Below, piece by piece: positions 9,395-18,436 of a DNA stretch of 64,000 nucleotides (the stretch's first letter is position 1; every line of letters begins with the position of its first letter). Origin of the DNA: Clostridiaceae bacterium. GTDB taxonomy: Bacteria; Bacillota; Clostridia; Oscillospirales; Acutalibacteraceae. Made by a program: the position numbers and the translations under genes. The notes beneath the pieces were generated by a model. That model was not told the origin of the DNA. It did no database searches and saw only the letters and a list, made by a program, of their open reading frames with translations. The DNA is taken from positions 17,119-81,118 of the forward strand of contig JAETSR010000010.1 of assembly GCA_021769555.1 (NCBI GenBank), written 5' to 3'.

Positions 9395-9423
9395 AATGTA
9401 CCACGATGGTCAGAAAAAGTCAA
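9395..9423 (-). promoter_or_regulatory. Heat-shock operon promoter
   Basis: On the minus strand TTGACT (9418-9423) is 17 bases from TACATT (9395-9400), with an overlapping TATAAA five bases further on. CIRCE follows immediately, as is usual for HrcA-controlled operons. Confidence 0.65.
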
Positions 9424-9464
9424 TACGATAATTTGTAAATTGTTTATGAATTGCCATTTTGTAC

Positions 9465-9513
9465 AAAAAACAGCCGTGGAGCAGAAAGACGACTTCCTTT
9501 CCACTCCCGGCTG
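9465..9513 (-). terminator. Terminator of the SpoVB-type gene
   Basis: On the minus strand CAGCCG-GTGGA pairs with TCCAC-GGCTG (three-base bulge on one side, long loop) and is followed by six T. The first arm starts just after the gene's stop. Confidence 0.7.
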
Positions 9514-9516
9514 CTT

Positions 9517-11046
9517 CTATTCAGCTTGCGGAGCCGGCATTTTTTTCTCAAAGCGGCCTGCCAGACGGTTCACTCCCAGAAAGCTCCCCATGAAGGCGGC
9601 TCCTGATATTGCCGTCTGGACAAAAACCTTTACAAATCCGTTTGATATCATCATATGCTGCGTCAGCAGACGGCCTATGCTCACTGCCAAAACCGCGCAA
9701 GCCAGCGGAATTATGATATGCGGCCCTATTTGTATTTGCAGGCGGCTCACCTTCATCAGCCGGTGCAGGCTCATGGAGGCGTTGAATATGGTGCTGAAAA
9801 ATAGGATGCACACATAGCTCTCCATACCGAAGAACCGCAGAAAGCAGAGCACAAGCACTACGCGTATGAGGGAGTCCGTAAAGTTATACTTCATTGAGTT
9901 GAACTGTTCGTCCAGGCCCTTCAGCAGATTATCCACCACCACGTCAAGATATGTCAGCGGCACAAGGGGAGCCAGCACCCGAAGGTACTCTCCCGCGCTG
10001 CCGCTTCCGTAAAACGCCTGGCCCCAGCTGTCCCCGAAGGCCATGAACAGAGCCGCAAAGAACATGCCGAAAGCCAGCGCCGCCTGCACCGCCCGGCCAG
10101 ATATGTACGCCACGGCGTTTTTATGGCTCAGCTCCCGCTCCTTGGCAATTTTAGGTATCAGCAGCGAGGCAAAGGACGTAAGGAAAGACGACGGAAAATA
10201 CAGCATTGGCATTGCCATCCCCTGCAAAAGCCCATACTGGGACAGAGACGCCGAATAGCCCAGGCCGTATTTTTGCAGCTCCCGGGGTATAAGCAGGTTT
10301 TCGCCTGTATTCAGCAGGCTTTTGGCGGTAGAGCTGAGAGTGCACGGCAGTGCGATATGCCCAAGTCCGCGGAGAACTCCCTCGCTCTTCTCCCGCTTGC
10401 GGGGAGTGTGCCTGCTTATGCTCCGGCGGTAAGCGCACCAGCTCGCTGTGAATGATACGGCCTCTCCAAGAGTTGAGGCGGCCATAGCAGCCAGGCACGC
10501 GGCTTCAATACTCTGCGGGGCGAACTTCCAGAAGAAAAACACCGTTGCCCCGATGGTGAGTATCTGTTCCAGGGCATCGGAGACCGCCGTGGAGAGGGAC
10601 TCGTCTACGGCCAGGAAATAGCCCTTCATACAGGTGCACATGGACATAAACGGCAGCCCAAGCCCCAGTATCCTCAGGCAGGGAGCGGCAGAGGCGTCCC
10701 CCAGGAATATCCCTGCCGCAAAGTCTGCTGTAAGAAACAGGGTGAGGGCTATGCAGACGCTTATAGAGAGGCAGAATCCAAAGCATTTTGCCACCACCGA
10801 GCGCACCGTCTCCCCCCTGCCCTTTGCAAGGGCCGCTGTCACCATTCTTGTTACCGCAAGGCTTATCCCCGAGGTGGACAGCGTGACGGTGAGCATGAAT
10901 ATTGAGAAGATAAGCTGATACAGGCCCATGCCCTCAGAGCCTATCCGCTGGGATAAATAGGAGCGGTACCCCATATTCGTGACCCTGAGAAAAAGGGACA
11001 CAAGGGTGAGCAGGGCTCCCTGCAGGAAAAACTTTTTCTTTGTCAT
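9517..11046 (-). CDS. SpoVB-type polysaccharide/lipid flippase (MOP superfamily)
   Basis: 509 residues with about 14 hydrophobic segments. The N terminus MTKKKFFLQGALLTLVS and the stretch MGYRSYLSQRIGSEGMGLYQL are characteristic of the SpoVB/stage V sporulation protein B group, which moves lipid-linked precursors for spore cortex or cell wall. The ATG at 11046 was chosen because GGAGGG lies eight bases upstream; the open frame continues upstream without homology. It is monocistronic, divergent from prmA and followed by its own terminator. Whether it works in sporulation or vegetative wall growth cannot be decided here. Confidence 0.9.
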   Translation of the reverse strand: MTKKKFFLQGALLTLVSLFLRVTNMGYRSYLSQRIGSEGMGLYQLIFSIFMLTVTLSTSGISLAVTRMVTAALAKGRGETVRSVVAKCFGFCLSISVCIALTLFLTADFAAGIFLGDASAAPCLRILGLGLPFMSMCTCMKGYFLAVDESLSTAVSDALEQILTIGATVFFFWKFAPQSIEAACLAAMAASTLGEAVSFTASWCAYRRSISRHTPRKREKSEGVLRGLGHIALPCTLSSTAKSLLNTGENLLIPRELQKYGLGYSASLSQYGLLQGMAMPMLYFPSSFLTSFASLLIPKIAKERELSHKNAVAYISGRAVQAALAFGMFFAALFMAFGDSWGQAFYGSGSAGEYLRVLAPLVPLTYLDVVVDNLLKGLDEQFNSMKYNFTDSLIRVVLVLCFLRFFGMESYVCILFFSTIFNASMSLHRLMKVSRLQIQIGPHIIIPLACAVLAVSIGRLLTQHMMISNGFVKVFVQTAISGAAFMGSFLGVNRLAGRFEKKMPAPQAE

Positions 11047-11095
11047 GGGGCTACTCCCTCCAGGCAGTATATACGGTAAAGATTTGAGAAAAAGA

Positions 11096-11124
11096 TTGAC
11101 AAAAAAACACGCCGGGTATAAAAT
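11096..11124 (+). promoter_or_regulatory. Promoter of the prmA operon
   Basis: TTGACA (11096-11101) and TAAAAT (11119-11124) are 17 bases apart, about 45 bases upstream of the prmA start. Confidence 0.7.
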
Positions 11125-11169
11125 AGCTATCAAACTAAAGGAAAAAAACAGCAGAAAAGAGTGGAGCGT

Positions 11170-12099
11170 ATGAGCGAAAGCTGGACCGAGATAAAAATAA
11201 CAGTGCCTTCGGAAAAGGCAGACCTCGCCGGAGACATCGCCAATATGACGGTGCCTCATGGTATCTATATTGAGGATTACTCCGATTTAGAAGAAAAAGC
11301 CATGGAAATAGCCCATATAGACCTGATAGACGAGGAACTGCTGGCAAAAGACCGCACGAAGGCCATAGTGCACGTTTATATCAGCCCTGAGGACAATCCC
11401 GCCGAGGCCGTCTCTTTCCTCCAAGAACGCCTGGGCTCATGCGGCGTAGAATATAGCATTGACCGTGAGTCCTGTGCCATGGACGACTGGCTCAATAACT
11501 GGAAGAAATATTTTAAGCCTATCCCTGTGGGTAATAAGCTGATGATTCGGCCCGTCTGGGAGGAGGACTTCGACAGCATGGGCCGCGCCGTTCTCAACCT
11601 GGAACCGGGACTTGCCTTCGGCACCGGGACCCATGAGACCACCCGCCTGTGTATGGAACTGATTGAAGAATACCTGCCCGCCGGCGCCGATTTCCTTGAC
11701 GTAGGCTGCGGCAGCGGCATACTTTCCGTGGCGGCGCTGCTGCTGGGCGCTGATTCCGCTGTTGGCGTGGATATTGACCCGCTGGCAGTTAAAACAGCTG
11801 TCGAAAATGCCCGGCTGAACGGAGTAGAGGACAGGTTTACCGGTATCTGCGGCAATCTTGCGGACAAGGTGTCCGGAAAATATCAGGTGATAGCCGCAAA
11901 TATCGTAGCCGACATAGTAATAGAGCTGAGCCGCTCTATGCCGGAGTTTCTGGCGTCGGACGGAGTTTATATTATCAGCGGCATTATAGACACCCGCGAG
12001 CAGGATGTTCTTGACGCTCTCGAGGGCAGATTTACCGTCATTGAGCGCAGGACAGAGCGCGGCTGGATAGCTATGGCTCTAAAACTCAAAAAGGAGTAA
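11170..12099 (+). CDS. prmA: Ribosomal protein L11 methyltransferase
   Basis: 309 residues. The N-terminal substrate-recognition domain (about 1-130, SESWTEIKI with the WTEI typical of PrmA) is followed by a class I methyltransferase domain with GTGTHETTRLC, DVGCGSGILS and NIVADIVIEL, all PrmA signatures. It trimethylates L11. The ATG at 11170 is preferred from family N termini; an in-frame GTG at 11161 is possible, and neither has an ideal ribosome site. In Clostridia prmA usually follows dnaJ; here it is separated by 6.5 kb and lies on the other strand. Confidence 0.95.
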   Translation: MSESWTEIKITVPSEKADLAGDIANMTVPHGIYIEDYSDLEEKAMEIAHIDLIDEELLAKDRTKAIVHVYISPEDNPAEAVSFLQERLGSCGVEYSIDRESCAMDDWLNNWKKYFKPIPVGNKLMIRPVWEEDFDSMGRAVLNLEPGLAFGTGTHETTRLCMELIEEYLPAGADFLDVGCGSGILSVAALLLGADSAVGVDIDPLAVKTAVENARLNGVEDRFTGICGNLADKVSGKYQVIAANIVADIVIELSRSMPEFLASDGVYIISGIIDTREQDVLDALEGRFTVIERRTERGWIAMALKLKKE

Positions 12100-12104
12100 A
12101 GCAT

Positions 12105-12473
12105 ATGGAATTTATCGGCAGAGACAGTATCACCTCCCTGAGCAACCCGGGCGTTGTGTCACGCCAGCTGCTCAATCCCGACAATTCATCAAGCGCCCGG
12201 GTCACCGTTACAGAGGTACATTTGGAGCCGGGAGCATTTCAGCCAAGGCATATCCATGAACATTCGGAGCAGATATGGTACGCCCTGCAGGGCTCCAGCA
12301 GGCTGCTGCTTGATGGCGGCACTGAGCGGGAGTTTCAGGCCGGGGATGTGGTCCGTTTTGAGGACGGCGATGTCCACGGACTGCAAAACGGCGGTGAAGG
12401 GGAATTTGTCTACCTGTCCGTCACCGCGCCGCCCATACACTTTGGGTACGCATATCAGGACAAAAAACAGTAA
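12105..12473 (+). CDS. Small cupin-domain protein
   Basis: 122 residues forming one cupin barrel. Motif 1 is RHIHEHSEQIWYALQG with metal ligands His-x-His and Glu; motif 2 contains GDVVRFEDGDVHGLQN with the last His. Such stand-alone cupins bind a metal and act as isomerases, dioxygenases or sugar/ligand sensors; the substrate is not predictable. It starts five bases after prmA with AAGGAG upstream and is followed 18 bases later by the GNAT gene, so all three are co-transcribed. Confidence 0.85.
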   Translation: MEFIGRDSITSLSNPGVVSRQLLNPDNSSSARVTVTEVHLEPGAFQPRHIHEHSEQIWYALQGSSRLLLDGGTEREFQAGDVVRFEDGDVHGLQNGGEGEFVYLSVTAPPIHFGYAYQDKKQ

Positions 12474-12491
12474 AAAAGGAGTGTAGAAACC

Positions 12492-13553
12492 GTGAAAGTC
12501 ACACTGGAAACAGACCGTCTGCGTCTGCGCACCTGGACCATGGACGACCTGCAAGACTTCTATAACTACGCGAGAAACCCGGACGTGGGCCCATGGGCGG
12601 GCTGGGAGCCACATAAGAGCATTGAGGTTTCCCGGGAAATACTCAGCCGCTGGGTCAATAATACTGACGGGAATGACCTTGAACTGGCCTTGGAGGACAA
12701 GGCCAGCGGCAGGGTAATCGGCTCTATCGGCATTGAGTCCGACGGACATAGGCCTAATGTTGAAAGCTGCCGGAACCTGGGGTATATCCTTGGCAAGGAT
12801 TATTGGGGGCAGGGCCTCATGACCGAGGCGGTCCGCGCCGCCGTAGACTATGCCTTCCGGGTGCTGAAGCTGCGCCTGCTGACTGTAAACCATTACACAA
12901 TAAATGAGCGCTCCCGCCGGGTGATAGAGAAATCCGGCTTTGTGTATGAAGGCACTTTACGCTCCGGGAGCGTAATCTATAACGGCGAGGAACGCGACCT
13001 GTGCTGCTACTCCATGCGCGCCTGGGAGTACTGGGCTATACGTGCAAAAGAGGCCGGATTCTCATTGGAGCTTCCGGAGGATATCGAACGCGATGAGCTT
13101 GAGGCTATGCAGAAGGAATTTGTTGATATTGACAAGGACGTTACCCCCTTTGGCCTGGACCCAAAGGATATGAGCTTTGAGCGCTGGATGGAGCGCAATA
13201 TTGCCTGGCGCGTCTTTGTGCCGAAGCCAGCCTATGCAAAGGCCACGCTGTACATCCTCACCAGCTCTCAGACCGGCCCTGCAGGAGCCCTTGACCTGAG
13301 GCATTACCTCACCGAGCGGCTTCTGAATGGCGGCGGCAACATAGGCTACGGCATACGCCCATGCCAGCGGAGAAAGGGTTTCGCGCCGTATATGCTTGGC
13401 CTTGGTATAGAGAAAGCTAAGGCTATGGGGCTTGATAAAGTTCTGATTTGCTGCGACGACGACAACCCCGCTTCTGCTTACACCATTGAGGACTGCGGCG
13501 GCAGGCTGGAAAACGTGATTGACGGCCTTCGGCGCTATTGGGTAACGATATAA
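12492..13553 (+). CDS. Double GNAT acetyltransferase (RimJ/RimL-type domain fused to a second GNAT domain)
   Basis: 353 residues, twice the length of a single GNAT. Residues 1-180 form a RimJ/RimL-like domain (TDRLRLRTWTMDDL at the start; LGYILGKDYWGQGLMTEAV and NERSRRVIEKSGF in the acetyl-CoA core). Residues 185-353 form a second GNAT of the COG3981 kind, with a core reading IRPCQRRKGFAPYMLGLGIE and CCDDDNPASAYTIEDCGG. The start is GTG at 12492 with AGGAG about ten bases upstream. A terminator follows. Protein N-terminal or small-molecule acetylation is likely, but the substrate of either half is unknown. Confidence 0.88.
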   Translation: MKVTLETDRLRLRTWTMDDLQDFYNYARNPDVGPWAGWEPHKSIEVSREILSRWVNNTDGNDLELALEDKASGRVIGSIGIESDGHRPNVESCRNLGYILGKDYWGQGLMTEAVRAAVDYAFRVLKLRLLTVNHYTINERSRRVIEKSGFVYEGTLRSGSVIYNGEERDLCCYSMRAWEYWAIRAKEAGFSLELPEDIERDELEAMQKEFVDIDKDVTPFGLDPKDMSFERWMERNIAWRVFVPKPAYAKATLYILTSSQTGPAGALDLRHYLTERLLNGGGNIGYGIRPCQRRKGFAPYMLGLGIEKAKAMGLDKVLICCDDDNPASAYTIEDCGGRLENVIDGLRRYWVTI

Positions 13554-13560
13554 AACAAAA

Positions 13561-13595
13561 TGTCCTGGGAGCTGTTAAACTCCCAGGACATTTTT
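13561..13595. terminator. Bidirectional terminator
   Basis: The 11-base perfect stem TGTCCTGGGAG / CTCCCAGGACA with an 8-base loop has T5 on the right and A4 on the left. It ends the prmA-GNAT operon and the converging hydrolase gene. Confidence 0.92.
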
Positions 13596-13602
13596 AGTAA
13601 AG

Positions 13603-14298
13603 TCAAATATTTTTCAGATACCAGTCATGTACAATTTCGCCGTCGCCATCACCCATAAACGCATGCTCGCTTCCCGGCGCTACCGTCAAATCACATCCAA
13701 AGGTCTTTGAAAACCTCTGCATAACATCCTCAGACTGAAACCAGTCTTTCCCGCCACACAGAATGGCGGTTGGAATGTTCCACTCTGTAATGGGGTTTTC
13801 CTTTACAAACTGATAATAGTCCCAGCGCAAAGGGTCAATCGGGTTTGAAACTTCGCCTTTCTCACGAAGTTCCTCCTCGGTTACAGAGAACTGTGCCATC
13901 ATTTTCCTGACCAAATGCTCCATATCAACGATTGGAGACTGGAAAAGACACTTTTTGATAGGCAGCTTCTTGTAGGCGTGAAGACTAAAGAAAGCGCCTA
14001 AGCTAGAACTGTAAAGGCATACTGCTTTCCAGCGCTTAAAGGCATATCCTGCAATAAGCTTTAGGTCTTTTACTCCATTCCAAATGTCACAGCGGTACTC
14101 ATAATTTTCTGAACGCTCGCCGTGCTCCGGGAGGTCAAAACTCAGGGTTTGATATCCCTTCGTCTCCGCGGTAGCCGCGAAGTCCTCGGCAAACTCTTTG
14201 CGAGACATCTTACCATGAACATGAATATAAACTTTATCTGACTCTTTCCCCCAAATGATAGAGGGAATACTGCAAATTTTTATATCTTGTCTCTCCAT
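13603..14298 (-). CDS. Alpha/beta hydrolase
   Basis: 231 residues. An oxyanion-type HVHGKMSRKEF near the N terminus, the nucleophile elbow LYSSSLGAFFS (Ser-x-Ser-x-x-Gly form rather than plain GxSxG), and a C-terminal GSEHAFMGDGD with the catalytic His indicate a serine esterase/lipase-like hydrolase. The ATG at 14298 is chosen since it starts just beyond the glnS stop; an earlier in-frame ATG at 14328 would overlap glnS. It lies directly after gltX-glnS and may be read through from them. Substrate unknown. Confidence 0.75.
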   Translation of the reverse strand: MERQDIKICSIPSIIWGKESDKVYIHVHGKMSRKEFAEDFAATAETKGYQTLSFDLPEHGERSENYEYRCDIWNGVKDLKLIAGYAFKRWKAVCLYSSSLGAFFSLHAYKKLPIKKCLFQSPIVDMEHLVRKMMAQFSVTEEELREKGEVSNPIDPLRWDYYQFVKENPITEWNIPTAILCGGKDWFQSEDVMQRFSKTFGCDLTVAPGSEHAFMGDGDGEIVHDWYLKNI

Positions 14299-14305
14299 AA
14301 CCCTT

Positions 14306-16000
14306 CTATTTTCCTGGCTTAAAGCCATCCTTAAGCTTTACCGAGCGGTTGAATACCAGGTTCCCAGGCTTGCTGTCCCTGCTGTCAGCACAAAAGTAGC
14401 CCTGACGCATGAACTGATAGCTCTCTCCCGGCTTGGCGCCGGCCAATGAAGCCTCCGCTTTACAGCCGGTGAGCACCTCTAAGGAATCCGGGTTCAGATA
14501 GTCCAGAAAATCCCCTTCATCCGGGTTTTCTGCTGTGAACAGATTTTCATAAATTCGCACCTCAGCGTCAACTGCGGTTTTGGCATCCACCCAGTGTAAA
14601 GTTGCCCCCTTTACCTTGCGTCCGTCCGCCGGGTCTCCGCCGCGGCTGTCGGGGTCATATTCAGCGGTTATTTCTGTAATATTGCCGTTTTCGCCAGCTG
14701 TAAAGCCTGTACACTTTACAATATAAGCCCCTTTGAGACGGCATTCCGGCCCATCAGGGTACAGGCGCTTATACTTAGGCATTGGTTCCGGAAGGAAGTC
14801 CTCGGCCTCTATCCACAGCTCCCGGGAGAAGCTTATCTCCCGGCTGCCATCCTCCGGACGGTTGGGATTGTTCTCAACTGTAAAGGTCTCTGCCTTGTCA
14901 GCTGGATAGTTTGTAATCACCAGCTTCACCGGGTGCAGAACTGCCATCACTCGCTGGGCTGTCATGTTTAAATCCTCACGCAGGCAGTACTCCAGGAAAG
15001 CATATTCAACAGTAGAAGCGGCCTTAGACACGCCGTTCCGCTCAGAAAAGCTTCGTATGGCCCTGGGGGTATATCCACGGCGGCGCAGACCGCAGATTGT
15101 GGGCATACGCGGGTCGTCCCAGCCATCTACATAATTTCCCTCTACCAGCGCTCTGAGCTTGCGCTTACTCATGACTGTATGGTCTATGCCCAAACGCGCA
15201 AACTCAATCTGACGGGGCTTTGAAGGCAGCGTTACATTCTCAATCACCCAGTTATAGAAGGGCCTATGGTCCTCAAACTCCAAGGAGCATAAGGAGTGGG
15301 TAATATTCTCCATTGCGTCCTCGAATGGGTGGGCATAGTCGTACATGGGGTAGATACACCACTTATCGCCGGTCCTATGGTGCGCGGTATGGTTAATGCG
15401 GTATATCACCGGGTCGCGCATGTTGAAGTTGCCTGAGGCCAAATCTATCTTTGCCCTCAGGGTCATGCGCCCGTCCTCAAACTCGCCGGCACGCATACGC
15501 TTGAACAAATCAAGGCTCTCCTCCCTGGGGCGGTCGCGATACGGGCTTTTGGCAGGGGTAGTCAAATCCCCGCGCATCTCACGCATCTGCTCCTGTGAAA
15601 GCTCGCAAACGTAGGCAAGCCCTTTCTCTATCAGCTCAACTGCCCCCCGGTACATCTCCTCGAAGTAATCCGAGCCGTAATAGAAGCGGTCTCCCCAGTC
15701 ATATCCCAGCCAGTGGATGTCCTCCTTTATGGCGTTCACATATTCAGTATCCTCTTTCGCAGGGTTGGTGTCGTCCATGCGAAGGTTGCAGATACCGCCG
15801 AAACGCTCCGCCGTGCCGAAGTCTACATAAATTGCCTTAGCGTGGCCGATATGCAGGTAGCCGTTCGGCTCGGGAGGGAACCTGGTGTGCACTTGCATTC
15901 CCTCCGTGCGCCCGCCGGGCCCGATATCTTCCTTAATAAATTCATCTATGAAATTTGTGCTGACGACCTCTGTATTCTCGCTTTTATATTCCTCACTCAT
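14306..16000 (-). CDS. glnS: Glutamine--tRNA ligase
   Basis: 564 residues of a class I synthetase. RFPPEPNGYLHIGHAKA carries the HIGH motif at 50-53 and VMSKRKL is the KMSKS-equivalent; GWDDPRMPT and RRRGYTPRAI are GlnRS signatures that separate it from GluRS. The C-terminal anticodon-binding barrels are present. The start at 16000 has AAGGA upstream. It follows gltX by 36 bases on the same strand. Many Firmicutes lack GlnRS and use GatCAB, so a GlnRS next to GluRS suggests direct Gln-tRNA charging here. Confidence 0.97.
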   Translation of the reverse strand: MSEEYKSENTEVVSTNFIDEFIKEDIGPGGRTEGMQVHTRFPPEPNGYLHIGHAKAIYVDFGTAERFGGICNLRMDDTNPAKEDTEYVNAIKEDIHWLGYDWGDRFYYGSDYFEEMYRGAVELIEKGLAYVCELSQEQMREMRGDLTTPAKSPYRDRPREESLDLFKRMRAGEFEDGRMTLRAKIDLASGNFNMRDPVIYRINHTAHHRTGDKWCIYPMYDYAHPFEDAMENITHSLCSLEFEDHRPFYNWVIENVTLPSKPRQIEFARLGIDHTVMSKRKLRALVEGNYVDGWDDPRMPTICGLRRRGYTPRAIRSFSERNGVSKAASTVEYAFLEYCLREDLNMTAQRVMAVLHPVKLVITNYPADKAETFTVENNPNRPEDGSREISFSRELWIEAEDFLPEPMPKYKRLYPDGPECRLKGAYIVKCTGFTAGENGNITEITAEYDPDSRGGDPADGRKVKGATLHWVDAKTAVDAEVRIYENLFTAENPDEGDFLDYLNPDSLEVLTGCKAEASLAGAKPGESYQFMRQGYFCADSRDSKPGNLVFNRSVKLKDGFKPGK

Positions 16001-16036
16001 ATTATTTCCTTCTTTACACATATATTTTTTATCAAA

Positions 16037-17485
16037 TCACGCCAGCTTATCAAGCCCTGCCCTGAGCCTGCACAGAGCCTCTTCCCTGCCCAGCAGCGTC
16101 AATATCTCCATAGCCCCTCCGGGCGTCACAAGGGTGCCCGCTGCCGCAATACGCACCGGCCACAGCAATGTGCCGTTTTTGACCTCCAGCCTTTGGGCCA
16201 GGCTTATCATCGCCTCGTGAATGGTTTCAAGCTCCCAGCTTGACAGCTGTTCCAGCACATCTATTGCCGCCTCTATCATCTTCGGCGAATTGTAGAGGTT
16301 AGTCTTTGACTTCTTATTTATAAAGAAATCTGCGGGATATCCAGGCAGCTCTTTAAAGAAGCCCAGAAGGCCGGGTATTTCGTTGAACTTCGTCAGCCTC
16401 GCCCTAAGTATGGAATCCAGCACATCCCAGGGCTTTTCCTCGTCCCCAAATACCTCCTTATAGTACGGCATGGCATGAGCAAGGAAATCCTCGGCGCTCA
16501 TGGCCTTGATATACTCGCTGTTGAACCAGTTGAGCTTATCATAATCGAACACCGCTGGGGACTTGCTTATGCGGTCCACGGAGAAATTCTCTACCAGCCC
16601 TTGGAGGCTGAATATCTCCTGGTTATCCTTTGGGGCCCAGCCAAGCAGGGCTATATAGTTTGTGATGACCTCAGGCAGGTAGCCGTCCTGCACAAGCCCC
16701 TCGAAGCTGGTGGAGCCGTGGCGCTTTGCCAGCTTTGACGTACTGCCGTCCTCATTGCGGCCCATTATCAGGGGCAGGTGGATATAGGTGGGCGGCTGCC
16801 AGCCGAAGGCCTCGTAAAGCAGCTGGTACTTGGGGGTTGAGGTCAGGAACTCACTGCCCCGCACCACGTGGGTGATGCCCATCAGGTGGTCGTCTATCAC
16901 ATTAGCAAAATTATAGGTGGGGAAGCCGTCGGCCTTTAAAAGCACCTGATCCTCGATCTCCTTGTTCTCAATGGAGATCTCCCCAAACACCGTGTCCTGA
17001 AAGCTGGTGGCCCCGGTAAGCGGCACCTTCTGCCGAATGACATAGGGCACACCCGCGTCTAAAAGCCGCTGGACTTCCTCCTGGGGGATATCCCGGCAGT
17101 GGCGGTCGTAGCCGCCGAAGCCGTCCGCGCTTTTCAGGCTCTCCAGACGTTCCTTGGTGCAGAAACAGTAGTAAGCCTTTCCCTCTTTCACCAGCTGCTC
17201 CGCATAGGGGCGGTAGGTGTCAAGGCGCTGGCTCTGCACATATGGCGCATACGCCCCGCCGATATCCGGGCCCTCGTCGTGCTTCAGTCCGACCCGCTCC
17301 AGGGTGCGGTAGATAACGTCTACGGCTCCTTCAACAAGGCGCTCCTGATCCGTGTCCTCGATGCGCAGGATAAACTGTCCCCCTTGGCTTTTCGCGGTCA
17401 GATAGGCGTACAGTGCCGTGCGCAGGTTGCCCACATGCATGAACCCCGTGGGGCTTGGGGCAAATCTCGTCCTAACATTGCTCAT
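16037..17485 (-). CDS. gltX: Glutamate--tRNA ligase
   Basis: 482 residues, normal for bacterial GluRS. RFAPSPTGFMHVGNLRTAL holds the class I signature (HVGN at 17-20) and KLAKRHG is the KMSKS-type loop. The helical anticodon-binding domain fills the C terminus. The ATG at 17485 fits the conserved N terminus and has AGAGGGAAG upstream; the open frame runs 22 codons further without homology. The promoter at 17523-17551 probably drives gltX, glnS and the hydrolase. Confidence 0.97.
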   Translation of the reverse strand: MSNVRTRFAPSPTGFMHVGNLRTALYAYLTAKSQGGQFILRIEDTDQERLVEGAVDVIYRTLERVGLKHDEGPDIGGAYAPYVQSQRLDTYRPYAEQLVKEGKAYYCFCTKERLESLKSADGFGGYDRHCRDIPQEEVQRLLDAGVPYVIRQKVPLTGATSFQDTVFGEISIENKEIEDQVLLKADGFPTYNFANVIDDHLMGITHVVRGSEFLTSTPKYQLLYEAFGWQPPTYIHLPLIMGRNEDGSTSKLAKRHGSTSFEGLVQDGYLPEVITNYIALLGWAPKDNQEIFSLQGLVENFSVDRISKSPAVFDYDKLNWFNSEYIKAMSAEDFLAHAMPYYKEVFGDEEKPWDVLDSILRARLTKFNEIPGLLGFFKELPGYPADFFINKKSKTNLYNSPKMIEAAIDVLEQLSSWELETIHEAMISLAQRLEVKNGTLLWPVRIAAAGTLVTPGGAMEILTLLGREEALCRLRAGLDKLA

Positions 17486-17522
17486 GGTCTTCCCTCTTTC
17501 CACTTCATTAGCTTTTCCTTTT

Positions 17523-17551
17523 ATCATACAATAAACCGGCGCGATTGGCAA
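17523..17551 (-). promoter_or_regulatory. Promoter of gltX-glnS
   Basis: On the minus strand TTGCCA (17546-17551) and TATGAT (17523-17528) are 17 bases apart, 37 bases upstream of the gltX ATG. No T-box leader is visible. Confidence 0.55.
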
Positions 17552-17560
17552 GATAAATTT

Positions 17561-17595
17561 AGCCGTCCCGGGTAAAATTTTACCACAAGACGGCT
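17561..17595 (-). terminator. Probable terminator of the VanY-type gene
   Basis: AGCCGTC pairs with GACGGCT and encloses the perfect inner palindrome GGTAAAATTTTACC. The T-rich tail is weak (AAATTTATC on the minus strand), so it may be only partly efficient. Confidence 0.5.
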
Positions 17596-17617
17596 GTTTA
17601 CAAAGTTTTTGAGCTTA

Positions 17618-18436
17618 TTACGTGACCCCCTGCTCCTTCAGATACTGGACATACTCCTCAAGACACATATTTAGTTCGTTCATCTGCCTGGCGTTTTCAA
17701 CGCCCACATAGCGGTAATGCCAGCTCTCATTGTCTATGCCGGTGATATCGACTTTATCCGAGCGGTATCGCTGTACAAAGCCATAGTCCTCAGCGTGTTC
17801 ACACAGCCACCTATACGTGTCTGTCTCCTCAAACGCGTCGTCCACATCGTTTAAGTCCACCACGAAGCCCGTATGGTGCTCGCTGTGCCCCGGGCGGGCT
17901 ATGGTGCGAAGGGCCAGCTCCCTTGCCTCATCCTCAGACATGCCGTTATTCATGTGCAGCTTTATGTCTCTGTCCAGTATTATCTCCTGCTCCTCAACGC
18001 TTCTGTAGCCTGAGCATATCCAAAGGCTCACACCATCTTCCTCAGCGGCAAGCATCATGGAGTTCAGCTGGTCATATATTCGGATATCAACTGTTTCCTC
18101 GCCAATAAAGCTTGGGGTCACCTCCCAGTTATCCGGAAGCGGGACCTCGTCGTTCACCAGCACCAGGAACGGGTCGGAAAGCTGCCGGAAGCTGCTCCCC
18201 TGAGTTTCGCCTGCCTGTCCGGCCTGAGCAGTCTGCTGGGCGCCGCTCTCCACCCGGATAGGCGTACCGGCAGCCTGCCGGGCGGGTATTTCAACGCCGC
18301 TGCCCGCAAAGCTCAGGGATATGACCACAGCCGCCATGCAGACGAGCATTGCAACAATAACTACAAGCGCCGCTATAGTTTCCTTAGACCGCCGCCTCTG
18401 CCGTCTTGAGCGCCGGGAAATATTATTTTCTGCCAT
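17618..18436 (-). CDS. VanY-type D-alanyl-D-alanine carboxypeptidase (peptidase M15B), membrane-anchored
   Basis: 272 residues. A basic N terminus (SRRSRRQRRRSK) precedes one membrane segment, then a Gly/Gln/Ala-rich linker and the M15B domain at about 105-272. SGYRSVEEQ, the zinc motif GHSEHHTGFVVDLND and the second ligand region ESWHYRYVG are all present. It trims the terminal D-Ala from wall stem peptides on the outside of the cell. The start at 18436 has GAGGTG about nine bases upstream; ATG 18445 is an alternative. A promoter at 18591-18619 leaves a leader of roughly 150 bases with inverted repeats. No van resistance genes are nearby, so a housekeeping role is likely. Confidence 0.9.
   Translation of the reverse strand: MAENNISRRSRRQRRRSKETIAALVVIVAMLVCMAAVVISLSFAGSGVEIPARQAAGTPIRVESGAQQTAQAGQAGETQGSSFRQLSDPFLVLVNDEVPLPDNWEVTPSFIGEETVDIRIYDQLNSMMLAAEEDGVSLWICSGYRSVEEQEIILDRDIKLHMNNGMSEDEARELALRTIARPGHSEHHTGFVVDLNDVDDAFEETDTYRWLCEHAEDYGFVQRYRSDKVDITGIDNESWHYRYVGVENARQMNELNMCLEEYVQYLKEQGVT

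Noticed and set aside
11047-11259. Upstream extension of the SpoVB-type gene
   Set aside because: It would overlap the prmA promoter and start; GGAGGG lies just before ATG 11046 and the homology begins there.
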